The position numbers were made by a program, and so were the translations under genes. A stretch of 64,000 nt of DNA from NCBI RefSeq assembly GCF_000205165.1, contig NZ_GL883865.1, positions 1 to 64,000 on the forward strand. The letters are read 5' to 3'. This document shows, piece by piece, positions 48,099-57,431 of the stretch (within the stretch, counting starts at the first letter, position 1; every line of letters starts with the position of its first letter). The notes below the pieces were generated by a model that did not search any database, was not told the origin of the DNA, and saw only the letters and a program-made list of their open reading frames with translations. Origin of the DNA: Paraprevotella xylaniphila YIT 11841. Lineage in GTDB: Bacteria > Bacteroidota > Bacteroidia > Bacteroidales > Bacteroidaceae.

Positions 48099-49868
48099 AT
48101 GACTTCCGGTTACTTCGACTGGGAAACCGCTTACGGCCAATACCACAACCGCTTCCCGGGATATAAAAAACAACCTGTAATCGGCATTACGGGCAATTTC
48201 GGAGAAAAGGGGTGCGAACTGGCCGAAGGCTATTTTGAATCCGTGCTGAAAGCGGGAGCCACTCCGGTCATCATCCCTCCTTTTGAGGACCGGGATGCGT
48301 TGGCCAATGTGCTGGAGCATGTAGACGGCCTTTTGCTTTCGGGCGGAGGCGACCTGAACCCGCTGTTTACCGGCGAAGAACCGATTCCGCAACTGCACAG
48401 TGTCAACTACAAACGTGATTTGGCCGAACTGCTGCTTATCCGTCTGGCTTACGACCGGCAGATTCCTATACTGGGCATCTGCCGGGGCATACAAATGCTC
48501 ACCGTGGCATTGGGCGGCTCTGTCTATCAGGACATCTACAGCCAACAGCCGGAACGGCAACTGCTCGGACACGACCAACAACTGGACCGAAGGTATGCGT
48601 CGCATACCATACAGCCGACAGCCGACAGCCTGGTTTTACGCCGCTTATTTAGCGAGGCACCGGTCGCAGTCAATTCTTTCCACCATCAGGCCGTCAAGGA
48701 GACAGGTCCTCTCCTGCGGGTTTGTGCCACGTCGCCGGACGGTCTTATCGAAGCAGTAGAGTCGGCGGAATATAAATCGGTATTGGGCGTACAATGGCAT
48801 CCCGAATGCTTCATCCTGCGGCAAGACGAGAGCATGATGCCCTTGTTCCGGTGGCTATGTGAAGAAGCTGGTTCTTTCCGCGAAGCCAAAACCCTTCACC
48901 GGAAGATGCTGACGTTGGACAGCCATTGCGATACCCCTATGTTTTTCCACAAAGGCATCCATTTCGACCAACGGGACCCGAACATCCTCGTCGACCTCCA
49001 CAAAATGACGGAAGGCCGATTGGATGCCACGATTATGGTGGCCTACCTGGCACAAGGCGAACGGACGGACGAGGCTTTGCAGGCCGCCACAGCAAAAGCC
49101 GACCTCATACTGACACAAATAGAAAAAATGGCGGCGGCTCATTGTACGTCTGTGGACATCGCTTACACCCCATCCGATTTGCTACGTTTGAAAAATGCCG
49201 GCAAGAAAGCCATCATGTTGGGCATCGAAAACGGATACGCCATCGGGAAAGACCTCTCCCGCCTGCGCCACTTCCGTGACCGGGGTGTCGTGTACATGAC
49301 TTTATGCCATAACGGCGACAACAATATTTGCGACTCGGCACGGGGAAAAGGAGAGCACGGCGGACTCAGCGCATTCGGCCGTGAGGCTGTGCAGGAAATG
49401 AACCGCTTGGGATTGATGGTGGATCTCTCCCACGGAGCGGAAAGCAGCTTTTACGATGCGTTAGAACTTAGTACCACTCCCATCGTCTGCTCCCATTCGT
49501 CTTGCCGTGCCTTGTGCAACGTACCGCGCAACTTGACCGACGAACAGATGAAGGCACTCGCCCGAAAAGACGGAGTGGCCCAGGTCACTCTCTATAAAGG
49601 CTTCTTGCGCGAAGACGGTGAAGCTTCCATCCTCGATGCCATAGAACACTTGAACCACATGGTAAACATCATGGGCGTAGAGCATGTAGGCATCGGAACG
49701 GACTTCGACGGTGACGGAGGAATACCGGGATGCGCATCGGCAGCGGAAGCCATCAACTTCACCCGCCGCCTGTTAGCCGAACGATACAATGACACGGACA
49801 TAGCCGGCATCTGGGGAGGAAATTTCCTAAGGGTCATGCAACTCGTGCAAGACAGCAGGACTTGCTGA
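48099..49868 (+). CDS. Fusion of C26 glutamine amidotransferase-like hydrolase and M19 dipeptidase
   Basis: A 589-residue bifunctional protein. Residues about 25-260 are a class I amidotransferase-like hydrolase of the gamma-glutamyl-GABA hydrolase (PuuD, C26) type, with LLLSGGGDLNP, nucleophile in ILGICRGIQML, and VQWHPE. Residues about 268-585 are a membrane-dipeptidase-type (M19) zinc enzyme: LTLDSHCDTPMFF, GIENGYAIG, LCHNGDN, DLSHGAESSF, CSHSSCRAL and GIGTDFDGDGG. No signal peptide, so it acts in the cytoplasm. The pairing suggests breakdown of gamma-glutamyl or D-amino-acid peptides. Confidence 0.88.
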   Translation: MTSGYFDWETAYGQYHNRFPGYKKQPVIGITGNFGEKGCELAEGYFESVLKAGATPVIIPPFEDRDALANVLEHVDGLLLSGGGDLNPLFTGEEPIPQLHSVNYKRDLAELLLIRLAYDRQIPILGICRGIQMLTVALGGSVYQDIYSQQPERQLLGHDQQLDRRYASHTIQPTADSLVLRRLFSEAPVAVNSFHHQAVKETGPLLRVCATSPDGLIEAVESAEYKSVLGVQWHPECFILRQDESMMPLFRWLCEEAGSFREAKTLHRKMLTLDSHCDTPMFFHKGIHFDQRDPNILVDLHKMTEGRLDATIMVAYLAQGERTDEALQAATAKADLILTQIEKMAAAHCTSVDIAYTPSDLLRLKNAGKKAIMLGIENGYAIGKDLSRLRHFRDRGVVYMTLCHNGDNNICDSARGKGEHGGLSAFGREAVQEMNRLGLMVDLSHGAESSFYDALELSTTPIVCSHSSCRALCNVPRNLTDEQMKALARKDGVAQVTLYKGFLREDGEASILDAIEHLNHMVNIMGVEHVGIGTDFDGDGGIPGCASAAEAINFTRRLLAERYNDTDIAGIWGGNFLRVMQLVQDSRTC

Positions 49869-49897
49869 CCGGAAAACAGAATAAGCAAAACAGATTC

Positions 49898-50908
49898 ATG
49901 AAAAGAACTATTTTAAACTTGCAATGGAGCACAGTCCTCGGTGTTTTTCTATCCGTCTGTACGGCTTGCGGGCATAAAACCGGAAACGGGACAGGCACAA
50001 CCGACAGCATTCCTATGGCTGCCGCACCGGAATTCAATGCAGACAGTGCTTTCGCCTATACGGCTGCACAATGCGCGTTCGGGCCTCGCGTACCGAACAC
50101 GGAAGCCCACCGTCTTTGCGGCACGTACATTGCCGAGAAATTCAAAAGTTTCGGCGCGACCGTCACCGACCAATATGCAGACGTGAAGGCATACGACGGT
50201 ACGGTCCTGAAAGCCCGTAACATCATCGCATCTTATAACCCCGACACAAAGGCACGCATACTGGTTTGCGGGCATTGGGACAGCCGTCCGTGGGCCGACA
50301 ACGACCCGGACTCTGCCAACTGGCACAAACCGGTGTTGGCTGCCAACGATGCAGCCAGCGATGTGGCCGTCATGTTGGAAATGGCGCGGCTCATCCAACT
50401 TCATCCCGTTGAAATAGGAATAGACTTTATCTGTTTCGATGCGGAAGATTACGGCGTGCCGCAATGGTCCGACCAAGCCGGAGACGCTTCGTCATGGTGC
50501 CTCGGCTCGCAATATTGGGCGGCCAACCCGCATGTATACGGTTATCAGGCACGCTTCGGCATCTTGATGGACATGGTCGGCGGGCAAGGCAGTACTTTCT
50601 CCAAAGAAGGATATTCCCAAAGATACGCCTCACAAGTCGTCGATTTGGTTTGGAACACGGCTGCCCAATTAGGATACGGGCAATTCTTCCCTATGCGTGA
50701 CGGGGGGTATATCACCGACGACCACGTACCGGTCAACGAGATAGCCGGTATCCCGTGCATCGATATTATCCCTTACTTTACCGATGCCCCGTCCGGGTTC
50801 GGCCCTACGTGGCACACGGTAAACGACAATATGGAGCACATAGACCGACAGGTACTGAAAGCTGTGGGACAGACGGTAATCCAAGTGATTTATAACGAAA
50901 ACCAATAA
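49898..50908 (+). CDS. M28-family lipoprotein, glutaminyl-peptide cyclotransferase-like
   Basis: A 336-residue protein with a lipoprotein signal (FLSVCTACGHK, Cys near residue 25) and an M28 zinc hydrolase fold. Metal-site segments are CGHWDSRPWADNDPD, AANDAASDVAVMLEMARLI, CFDAEDYG and TWHTVNDNMEHID. Bacteroidetes proteins of this pattern include glutaminyl cyclases, which make N-terminal pyroglutamate; an aminopeptidase is the other possibility. Start 49898 begins the signal sequence; an ATG at 49862 overlaps the previous gene. Confidence 0.83.
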   Translation: MKRTILNLQWSTVLGVFLSVCTACGHKTGNGTGTTDSIPMAAAPEFNADSAFAYTAAQCAFGPRVPNTEAHRLCGTYIAEKFKSFGATVTDQYADVKAYDGTVLKARNIIASYNPDTKARILVCGHWDSRPWADNDPDSANWHKPVLAANDAASDVAVMLEMARLIQLHPVEIGIDFICFDAEDYGVPQWSDQAGDASSWCLGSQYWAANPHVYGYQARFGILMDMVGGQGSTFSKEGYSQRYASQVVDLVWNTAAQLGYGQFFPMRDGGYITDDHVPVNEIAGIPCIDIIPYFTDAPSGFGPTWHTVNDNMEHIDRQVLKAVGQTVIQVIYNENQ

Positions 50909-50909
50909 A

Positions 50910-51341
50910 ATGGAAACGATTAACGAAGTACAAGACGAAATCATCGAAGAGTTCAGCGGCTTCGATGACTGGATGGACAAATACCAGTTGCTCATCGACA
51001 TGGGCAGCGGGCAGGAACCGCTCCCCGAAGAGTACAAGACTGAACAGAACCTGATAGACGGTTGCCAAAGCCGGGTGTGGCTGCAAGCCGACTACCGGGA
51101 AGGACGGGTCGTGTTCCGCGCCGAAAGCGACGCGCTGATTGTAAAAGGTATTGTGGACTTGTTGGTGCGGGTGTTGAGCGGACATACCCCGCAAGAGATT
51201 CTCGATGCCGACCTTTACTTCATCGACCGTATCGGACTGAAAGAGCATCTTTCGCCCACCCGAAGCAACGGTCTGGTAGCCATGCTTAAACAAATGAAAA
51301 TGTACGCTTTGGCTTTCAAGGCCAAAGAAGAAAAGGTATAA
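50910..51341 (+). CDS. sufE: SufE-family sulfur acceptor
   Basis: A 143-residue protein that takes persulfide sulfur from the SufS cysteine desulfurase for FeS-cluster assembly. The acceptor Cys lies in LIDGCQSRVWLQA. The YQLLIDMGSGQEPLPEEYKT and LSPTRSNGLVAMLKQM segments are typical of SufE. It starts 1 base after the M28 gene. Other suf genes are not in this window. Confidence 0.93.
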   Translation: METINEVQDEIIEEFSGFDDWMDKYQLLIDMGSGQEPLPEEYKTEQNLIDGCQSRVWLQADYREGRVVFRAESDALIVKGIVDLLVRVLSGHTPQEILDADLYFIDRIGLKEHLSPTRSNGLVAMLKQMKMYALAFKAKEEKV

Positions 51342-51368
51342 ACACGCCCTCTTAGACGAGTAACTTAA

Positions 51369-51400
51369 ACTCAGGTGCAGGAAAAATCCCGCACCTGAGT
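51369..51400 (+). terminator. Hairpin after sufE (terminator-like, weak T-run)
   Basis: Perfect 10-bp stem ACTCAGGTGC (51369-51378) / GCACCTGAGT (51391-51400) with a 12-base loop, not followed by T. It could help end or stabilise the upstream transcript. The rest of the 282-base gap to 51624 shows nothing definite. Confidence 0.45.
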
Positions 51401-51623
51401 AAGCCGCAATAGGCCACAACACCTTCTTCCATCATCATGCCAAACCCATGGCACAAAGCCCCTACCGGGTCGACTAACAAAGGAATAACAAAAGTATTTT
51501 AGGGGGTACGTAAATGGTGAAAAACAGGCATATTGCAAAAATAATATACTTCAGCATACTTCCATTTGAGAAAAATCACTACCTTTACAGCATGTTTGGG
51601 AATCAATTCTTTCACATTTACTG

Positions 51624-52517
51624 ATGAAACTTATGAAAAAGACAATTGTAGCTTTCGTATCATTGGTGTGGCTTTTTATCGTTACCTTCGGAAGCCATGC
51701 ACAAACTACCGTAAAACTGCCCGCCAAGGCGTATCCCGTGAAAGTACCTCACAAGACCGATGCCGGAGTGGACCGCTATTGGCACGTCACGCAAATCCTC
51801 TGTCTCGGTCCGTCATCAGGCGGCTACAAATTCCGCATCTACGGCAAGGCGGCCCAGTCATCTTCTTCCCATACCATCAATATGATGTACCTGCTTCCCA
51901 ACAACCGGGTACAGATAGCCGGGGCTTACATCTTCCCGGCCATCACGGAAGGCAAATCGTTCAAGTTCGACATCGTGTCGGCTTTCAAAGGCTATGCACC
52001 ATCCTCGTTCAACGGTTTCTTTATCCATGACGAGGCATTGGCACGGATTTTGGAAAACGAAAGGCGCGAAGCCGCCCAAAAAGCCGAAACGGTATCTCCT
52101 CCACCCGCATTACCAGAAATCCAGAACATCGTGGAGGACGCCATTGCGGATACGGAAATCCCCAGTACGGAACAGCAGCCCTCGGAGACAGAGAAAGACG
52201 AGAACATCTATAACATAGTGGAACAAATGCCGGAGTTTCCGGGAGGGTTGTCTGCTTGCATGTCCTACCTCGCCCGTAATGTGAAGTATCCCACAATAGC
52301 TATGGAAAACGGAATACAAGGCCGGGTTCTCGTGCAATTCTGCGTGGAGAAAGACGGGAGCATCAGCAACACCGTAGTGACCCAAAGCGTGGATTCCTCT
52401 CTCGACAAAGAAGCCCTCAGGGTAGTATCCTCCATGCCCAAGTGGACACCCGGCAAGCAGAAAGGCAAACCAGTTAGGGTGAAATACACCCTCCCCGTCC
52501 ATTTCCGATTGAAATAA
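51624..52517 (+). CDS. TonB C-terminal domain protein, secreted
   Basis: A 297-residue protein with a signal peptide (MKKTIVAFVSLVWLFIVTFG...HA). A beta-rich middle (35-130) and an acidic Pro/Glu linker (about 150-200) lead to a TonB C-terminal domain (about 205-297): FPGGLSACMSYLARNVKYP, QGRVLVQFCVEKDGSIS, PKWTPGKQKGKPVRVKYTL. Unlike classical TonB the N-terminus looks cleaved rather than anchored, so it may not transmit energy to receptors. The first Met could be 51624 or 51633. Confidence 0.82.
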   Translation: MKLMKKTIVAFVSLVWLFIVTFGSHAQTTVKLPAKAYPVKVPHKTDAGVDRYWHVTQILCLGPSSGGYKFRIYGKAAQSSSSHTINMMYLLPNNRVQIAGAYIFPAITEGKSFKFDIVSAFKGYAPSSFNGFFIHDEALARILENERREAAQKAETVSPPPALPEIQNIVEDAIADTEIPSTEQQPSETEKDENIYNIVEQMPEFPGGLSACMSYLARNVKYPTIAMENGIQGRVLVQFCVEKDGSISNTVVTQSVDSSLDKEALRVVSSMPKWTPGKQKGKPVRVKYTLPVHFRLK

Positions 52518-52556
52518 CTTTCCTTTTTATACCTTATTTATTAATACCTTATCCGT

Positions 52557-54458
52557 ATGTACAACAACGAAATTTGGACCAAACATACCCGCCTCATCCT
52601 GACGGGAGTTATCATCGTAGCCATAGCCGGTTGGGTGGCCGGTATCCTACAAACGGCTTCCATTGCCATAGACACTGCCAACGATTTGCTGAAAACGGCT
52701 AGCGAGGAAGAATTGCCTTTAAAACCGTTCACTCTCAGCGCACAAACCCTGACTATCATAGGCTACATCTTGTACCTCGTCGGACTGAATGGCTTTAAGG
52801 TGATACAAAAGAATTACGAGGCATCTGCCATGGTGGGACGCATCTCCACTGCTTGCGGTTTTGAAATCACAGCCACCCTATTGCTCTTCCCGGCCTCTTT
52901 CCTACCTGTCATTTTCGGTTGGTTATTTCGGTTCGGCGCTTTCGTATGCACGATAATCTCGCTAATCCTTCTCAAATCGGCTTTTGAAGAACTCCGTGAA
53001 GAAGCGACGTGGAGCAAACCGGCTCTCAAAGGTGCCGAGCAGCTACGCAAATCCGCCGTATACAACATCAACTTGATTTGGATGCCGTTCGTAGCTGCCG
53101 CCGTCATAGTGGTCAGCATTCTTCTCTTTACGAAAGGTATAGATTTCAACAACCTTATGTACACGGGCTTCGATGAAATCTCCCGTCAAATCAAGGGTAC
53201 CGTTTTTGCCATAGGGCTTGAGGTACTGGTCTTCGGCCTCATTATGCTTTATTGGTCTGTCATGCAGTTCGTGCTGCGTATCCTCGGATGGGTCAACATC
53301 CATGCGGGGCGCCTCGTAGAGGAAACCAATGCACAAGATGAGAACTCAACTGTAACCGCTCCCATTACCCTCGAAGCCCAAACAGACACCTCCCTGTACA
53401 CACCCCATACGAACACTCCGGATACCGAAAACAGCGTTCCCCAATCCCGCCCTTCGCAAAGGAACAAGATCCTCCTTTACGGTGGTATCGCTTTGGCCAT
53501 CCTCGTTACAGCAATTTGCATGGCTTTCTGTGGTTCTTCCGCTAAGGAAAAATTCTCGGGTACATGGCGATTCGACAACGAATCCGAAGCCGCCGAACTC
53601 ATCCTCGACCTCAAAGGCGATTCCACAAAAGGCACATTCTATTTCGGTAGCAAAGAAGAGATGGGGTTCTTCTCTATCAGTTTCGACGTGGCTTCTGTCC
53701 AGGTGGAGGGCAATACGGCCAGGCTCGAACTGACATGGTGGGACGAATTGGAAAACAAAGATATCATCGTGCCGACCACGCTTTTCCTCCGGACGGACAG
53801 CGCAAAAATAGACATCACCGTAGGTAACGAAGATACGCCTGAATTGGAATGTGGAGGATACGGTTATATCTTCCCCGTGACATTCACACTCGACCGTATC
53901 TCGAACCGGACAACACCTGAAAACGGAGATGAATCCGGTAATAAACCCGAAACCGCTAACGAGCCCACAGCCGAAATGGTCGAAGCTGACGCTCCTACTG
54001 AAAAGACGACGGATGTCACAGAAGAAGACTACTCACAACCTTTCCGCGGCACTTGGAGTTGGACAGATGAAACGATCCACAACGACTACTATGATGATGA
54101 CATACCAACCGCCATCGTTACTCTCAAGCTTGATTTCTACAACGCCAACTCCGTGAAAGGAGACGGCGGAACGGCCGACGGATGGATGAACCTTGCCACT
54201 ACTTCACCACAGCGAGTATCCGAAAACAAGATAACTCTCAACGAAGTCATCGGCAACAAGGCATTCATCACTGTGTTAGACGGCTATAGCGAAATGGCTG
54301 AGTACCAAGCTACAATCACTTTCAATCCTGAAAACAAGACTTTGGAGTTCGAATTGGGCGACCTCATCGGTGAACTGGACGAAAACCAAGCGTTTATAGC
54401 GGGACAAAGCCCCACAGGAAACTACAGCCGCGTGATACTGAAACGGAAATCCGAATAA
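52557..54458 (+). CDS. Polytopic membrane protein with two C-terminal beta modules
   Basis: A 633-residue protein, not recognised. Residues 1 to about 255 hold about six membrane helices (RLILTGVIIVAIAGWVAGIL, TIIGYILYLVGLN, LLFPASFLPVIFGWLF and on). After a hydrophilic linker a further helix (about 303-323) anchors two similar beta-rich modules, starting FSGTWRFDNESEAAELILDL (about 333) and FRGTWSWTDETIHND (about 498). These resemble lipocalin-like or DUF-type sensor domains of Bacteroidetes. An acidic Thr/Glu-rich spacer separates them. Confidence 0.6.
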   Translation: MYNNEIWTKHTRLILTGVIIVAIAGWVAGILQTASIAIDTANDLLKTASEEELPLKPFTLSAQTLTIIGYILYLVGLNGFKVIQKNYEASAMVGRISTACGFEITATLLLFPASFLPVIFGWLFRFGAFVCTIISLILLKSAFEELREEATWSKPALKGAEQLRKSAVYNINLIWMPFVAAAVIVVSILLFTKGIDFNNLMYTGFDEISRQIKGTVFAIGLEVLVFGLIMLYWSVMQFVLRILGWVNIHAGRLVEETNAQDENSTVTAPITLEAQTDTSLYTPHTNTPDTENSVPQSRPSQRNKILLYGGIALAILVTAICMAFCGSSAKEKFSGTWRFDNESEAAELILDLKGDSTKGTFYFGSKEEMGFFSISFDVASVQVEGNTARLELTWWDELENKDIIVPTTLFLRTDSAKIDITVGNEDTPELECGGYGYIFPVTFTLDRISNRTTPENGDESGNKPETANEPTAEMVEADAPTEKTTDVTEEDYSQPFRGTWSWTDETIHNDYYDDDIPTAIVTLKLDFYNANSVKGDGGTADGWMNLATTSPQRVSENKITLNEVIGNKAFITVLDGYSEMAEYQATITFNPENKTLEFELGDLIGELDENQAFIAGQSPTGNYSRVILKRKSE

Positions 54459-54524
54459 CCGTAACGCCACTGTTCTTCCTTTTATTAGTGGTATTGGAAA
54501 CACAACTCAACCGATAAATACACC

Positions 54525-56498
54525 ATGAAAAAAGCTGTTTTATCCCTTTTCTTGTTCTACGCCGCCGCAGGCATACAGGCACAAACCGACCGCGATGCCT
54601 GTTGGCTTAACGCCGCGACCGGCGCGTGGGAATGGGGATTCTTCAAGGACTTTGCCGTACACGACGCACGTCAATGGCAATATGCCGCCGTCAAGGAAGG
54701 CAGAAAGAAAACCGCCGTCACCTTACGAAGCGGCAAAGAAACCTTACAACTGGAAATCCGTTACCGAAACGACTCCGTTTGCACCATCGCCGTCAACGAC
54801 GGAAAGGCACAGACCTACCGGCTGTGGGACAGCGCGAAAGGCATCCTTTCCTACCTGCCAGCTGACGACACGCCGCCGCAACCATGCAGTTACCGGGAAG
54901 ACAGCGTCACATTGTGCGGTTATCTGCCCAGTATGGAGCATGCCACTTTTACCTGTTCCATGCCCCAACTCACCGAATATCCCAAATTCCAGACACAAAC
55001 CGACTCACTCGGACGTTTCCGGTTGCGCTTTCCAGCCTTTGGACCGGCACAAGCCCTTTGCCGCATCGCGGGGCACACGTTCACGCTACTGCTCAATCCG
55101 GAACAAGACTATTACCTGTACATGGACGGCCGTTCCCCTATACTGATGGGGGAAGATGCACGGACGAGCAACGAACTGTTGGCTGTCGGAATGAATTTAG
55201 ACGTATTCTCTCCAACCGAAAGGGACATCCACTCGGTAGACAACCGTACCTGCCTTGACGAGGTACGGCACGAACTGGCACGCCGTGAACGGCAATTAGA
55301 CAGCCTCATCGGCAAACACCCCAACCTGTCCCGGCGTTACCGCACCCTGAAAGAAGAAGAAATCCGTTACAGCGCCCTCCACCGTCTCGCCTACCAACGC
55401 TACAACCTTTCGGATTTCGGCGAAAAGCGTCTCTCCCCGGAAATCGTACGAGCCATTGATTCCTTATGCCATACCATACCACCCGTACCCTACACCATCT
55501 TCCCCGACTACCACGGCTTCCTGCAACAATCCGTTTACTATCAGTACCAACAGTTTCTCGTCCGTTTTGCCGTCATGATAGACTTGGAGAAGTTACAGCA
55601 AGTGTTGCCCTGGCAAGAAGACTTGCACCTCCCCGACACGCTTTTGCAACTCATAGACCGGACGGTGGACATGGGACGAAAGTTCTCCCGCGACAATCCG
55701 GATGACAGCATGGCCATGCAGGCATATAATGAAAACCACTTCAAGATTGCGAGAGAAATACACCAGTTTCCGGAATTCCGGGAACGAATGCCCCAAATCA
55801 TCGGAAACGCGGATTTGTTAAGAAACCAGGAACTCCTTGAGTCTTCCACATGGACCCGTTTCCAGAAAGATCTGGGCGGAACCTTGTTGGCATGGGAAGC
55901 ATTGGAACGTGACCATACCCCCTTTCCGGAACCGTTGATGCGCGAAACCATGGCGCATATCCAAACTCCCGTGTTGCGCGAGGCCGTCGCCCGTCGGCAA
56001 GACTTCTACACCCGCCAACTGCAAACGCCCTTCGACTACCAAGGTTCGCTGAAAAGCAACGACATCGTGGCCGGACTGACCGACGGGAACGAAATCCTGC
56101 AACGCATCCTCGCCCCCTATCGCGGCAAGGTGGTTTATGCCGACATCTGGGGCGGATGGTGCGGCCCGTGCAAGGGGCACATGCGTGACTTCGTCCCGGC
56201 CATCAAAGAAGCCATGAAAGGGCGCGACGTCGTATTCCTTTATTTGGCCAACCGTACACCGGACGACGCATGGCGGCAAATCATCAAGGAATACGGCTCA
56301 GTAGGGGCGCAAACCGTACACTACAACCTGCCCGGCACACAACAGGAAGCCGTAGAAAACATACTCTTGAACGGCGGTTATCCCTCTTACGCCATCTTCG
56401 ACAAGGCGGGGCGGCTCGTCACCAAGAATGCTCCTCGTCCCAACGAAAAAGACAAACTGATACAAGCATTAAAAGAGCAACTCTCCCAAAAAGAATAA
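54525..56498 (+). CDS. Secreted thioredoxin-like (TlpA-type) protein
   Basis: A 657-residue exported protein with a signal peptide (MKKAVLSLFLFYAAAGIQA), a long unassigned middle with beta-rich (30-200) and helical (220-500) regions, and a C-terminal thioredoxin fold (about 520-650). That fold carries the redox pair WCGPCK in VYADIWGGWCGPCKGHMRDF and the cis-Pro in NGGYPSYAIFD. Such proteins reduce or shuffle disulfides in the periplasm. It lies between two genes of unknown role with short gaps. Confidence 0.82.
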   Translation: MKKAVLSLFLFYAAAGIQAQTDRDACWLNAATGAWEWGFFKDFAVHDARQWQYAAVKEGRKKTAVTLRSGKETLQLEIRYRNDSVCTIAVNDGKAQTYRLWDSAKGILSYLPADDTPPQPCSYREDSVTLCGYLPSMEHATFTCSMPQLTEYPKFQTQTDSLGRFRLRFPAFGPAQALCRIAGHTFTLLLNPEQDYYLYMDGRSPILMGEDARTSNELLAVGMNLDVFSPTERDIHSVDNRTCLDEVRHELARRERQLDSLIGKHPNLSRRYRTLKEEEIRYSALHRLAYQRYNLSDFGEKRLSPEIVRAIDSLCHTIPPVPYTIFPDYHGFLQQSVYYQYQQFLVRFAVMIDLEKLQQVLPWQEDLHLPDTLLQLIDRTVDMGRKFSRDNPDDSMAMQAYNENHFKIAREIHQFPEFRERMPQIIGNADLLRNQELLESSTWTRFQKDLGGTLLAWEALERDHTPFPEPLMRETMAHIQTPVLREAVARRQDFYTRQLQTPFDYQGSLKSNDIVAGLTDGNEILQRILAPYRGKVVYADIWGGWCGPCKGHMRDFVPAIKEAMKGRDVVFLYLANRTPDDAWRQIIKEYGSVGAQTVHYNLPGTQQEAVENILLNGGYPSYAIFDKAGRLVTKNAPRPNEKDKLIQALKEQLSQKE

Positions 56499-56531
56499 AC
56501 CCAATACAATTAACCACTAAAAATAAGAAAA

Positions 56532-57431
56532 ATGAAAAAGAGGAATTTTCAAACAGTTTTCATGTTGCTGCTCATCCTATTATGTGGAACAAACATAGCA
56601 TGTGGCAATCAAAAGACATCGCAGGACACTCCTGAAGAGAAAACAGACGAATATGGACAACTACTCATCCAAATAATGGAATACAGTGGAAGTATGGATA
56701 AGTTTAATGATTACCAATTGGCTTTCATTCCAATGGCTCAAGAGAAAATACAAGAATCGGACAAATCAGAGTTCAAAAAAATGAGCGAGGAAGAAAAAGA
56801 GCAAGCAGCCCGGGAAATGACGCAGAAGTACTTTAAAGGCGCATTCAAAAAAGACCTCGCTGATTTACTCTCACCCTATTTCCGAAAAGAAGTGTCATTG
56901 GAACAGTTGAAAGATTATGCCGCAAGGCTGAAAGACGAAAAGGTACGCATAGCCATGCAACATGTATTGACAGCTTCATCTTCATCCGTTATAGAAGAAA
57001 GTATAAGCCAAGGGATGGAAGTCATCTTAACCGGAGAAAAACCAGAAACCGTATCCCCCAAAGCATGTACTGATACTTACAGGAAATGGTTTGAAGAATA
57101 TTATACGATTTCGGACGCACAAGCCACCATAGACAATGTCCTCTCCCAACTGAACAACATGATTCCGCAGAACGGGGACAGTCCGGAAATACCGAATGCC
57201 GACCTCATAGAAAAGATGATCGACTACGTCAAAGAGAATATGAAGACCTGCATGTTGAACGCTTATACAGACCACGTAAGCGAGGACGACCTGCGTACAC
57301 TGTGCGAAATGCAGAAACAGCCCTCTGCCCAAGCAGCCTTAAAAGCCAGTCAAAATATGGCTCACAACATCATGTCGGTAGGGATGGAAATCATAGCCAA
57401 ATACAATACATGGTTAGATTCACAGCTATAG
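56532..57431 (+). CDS. Helical lipoprotein, DUF2059-like
   Basis: A 299-residue protein with a lipoprotein signal (LILLCGTNIACGNQK, Cys near residue 24). The rest is helical with two similar halves: QEKIQESDKSEFKKMSEEEK...YFRKEVSLEQL and ...MKTCMLNAYTDHVSEDDLRT, a DUF2059-like pattern. Its stop overlaps the end of the converging dus gene by 6 bases. Function unknown. Confidence 0.65.
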   Translation: MKKRNFQTVFMLLLILLCGTNIACGNQKTSQDTPEEKTDEYGQLLIQIMEYSGSMDKFNDYQLAFIPMAQEKIQESDKSEFKKMSEEEKEQAAREMTQKYFKGAFKKDLADLLSPYFRKEVSLEQLKDYAARLKDEKVRIAMQHVLTASSSSVIEESISQGMEVILTGEKPETVSPKACTDTYRKWFEEYYTISDAQATIDNVLSQLNNMIPQNGDSPEIPNADLIEKMIDYVKENMKTCMLNAYTDHVSEDDLRTLCEMQKQPSAQAALKASQNMAHNIMSVGMEIIAKYNTWLDSQL

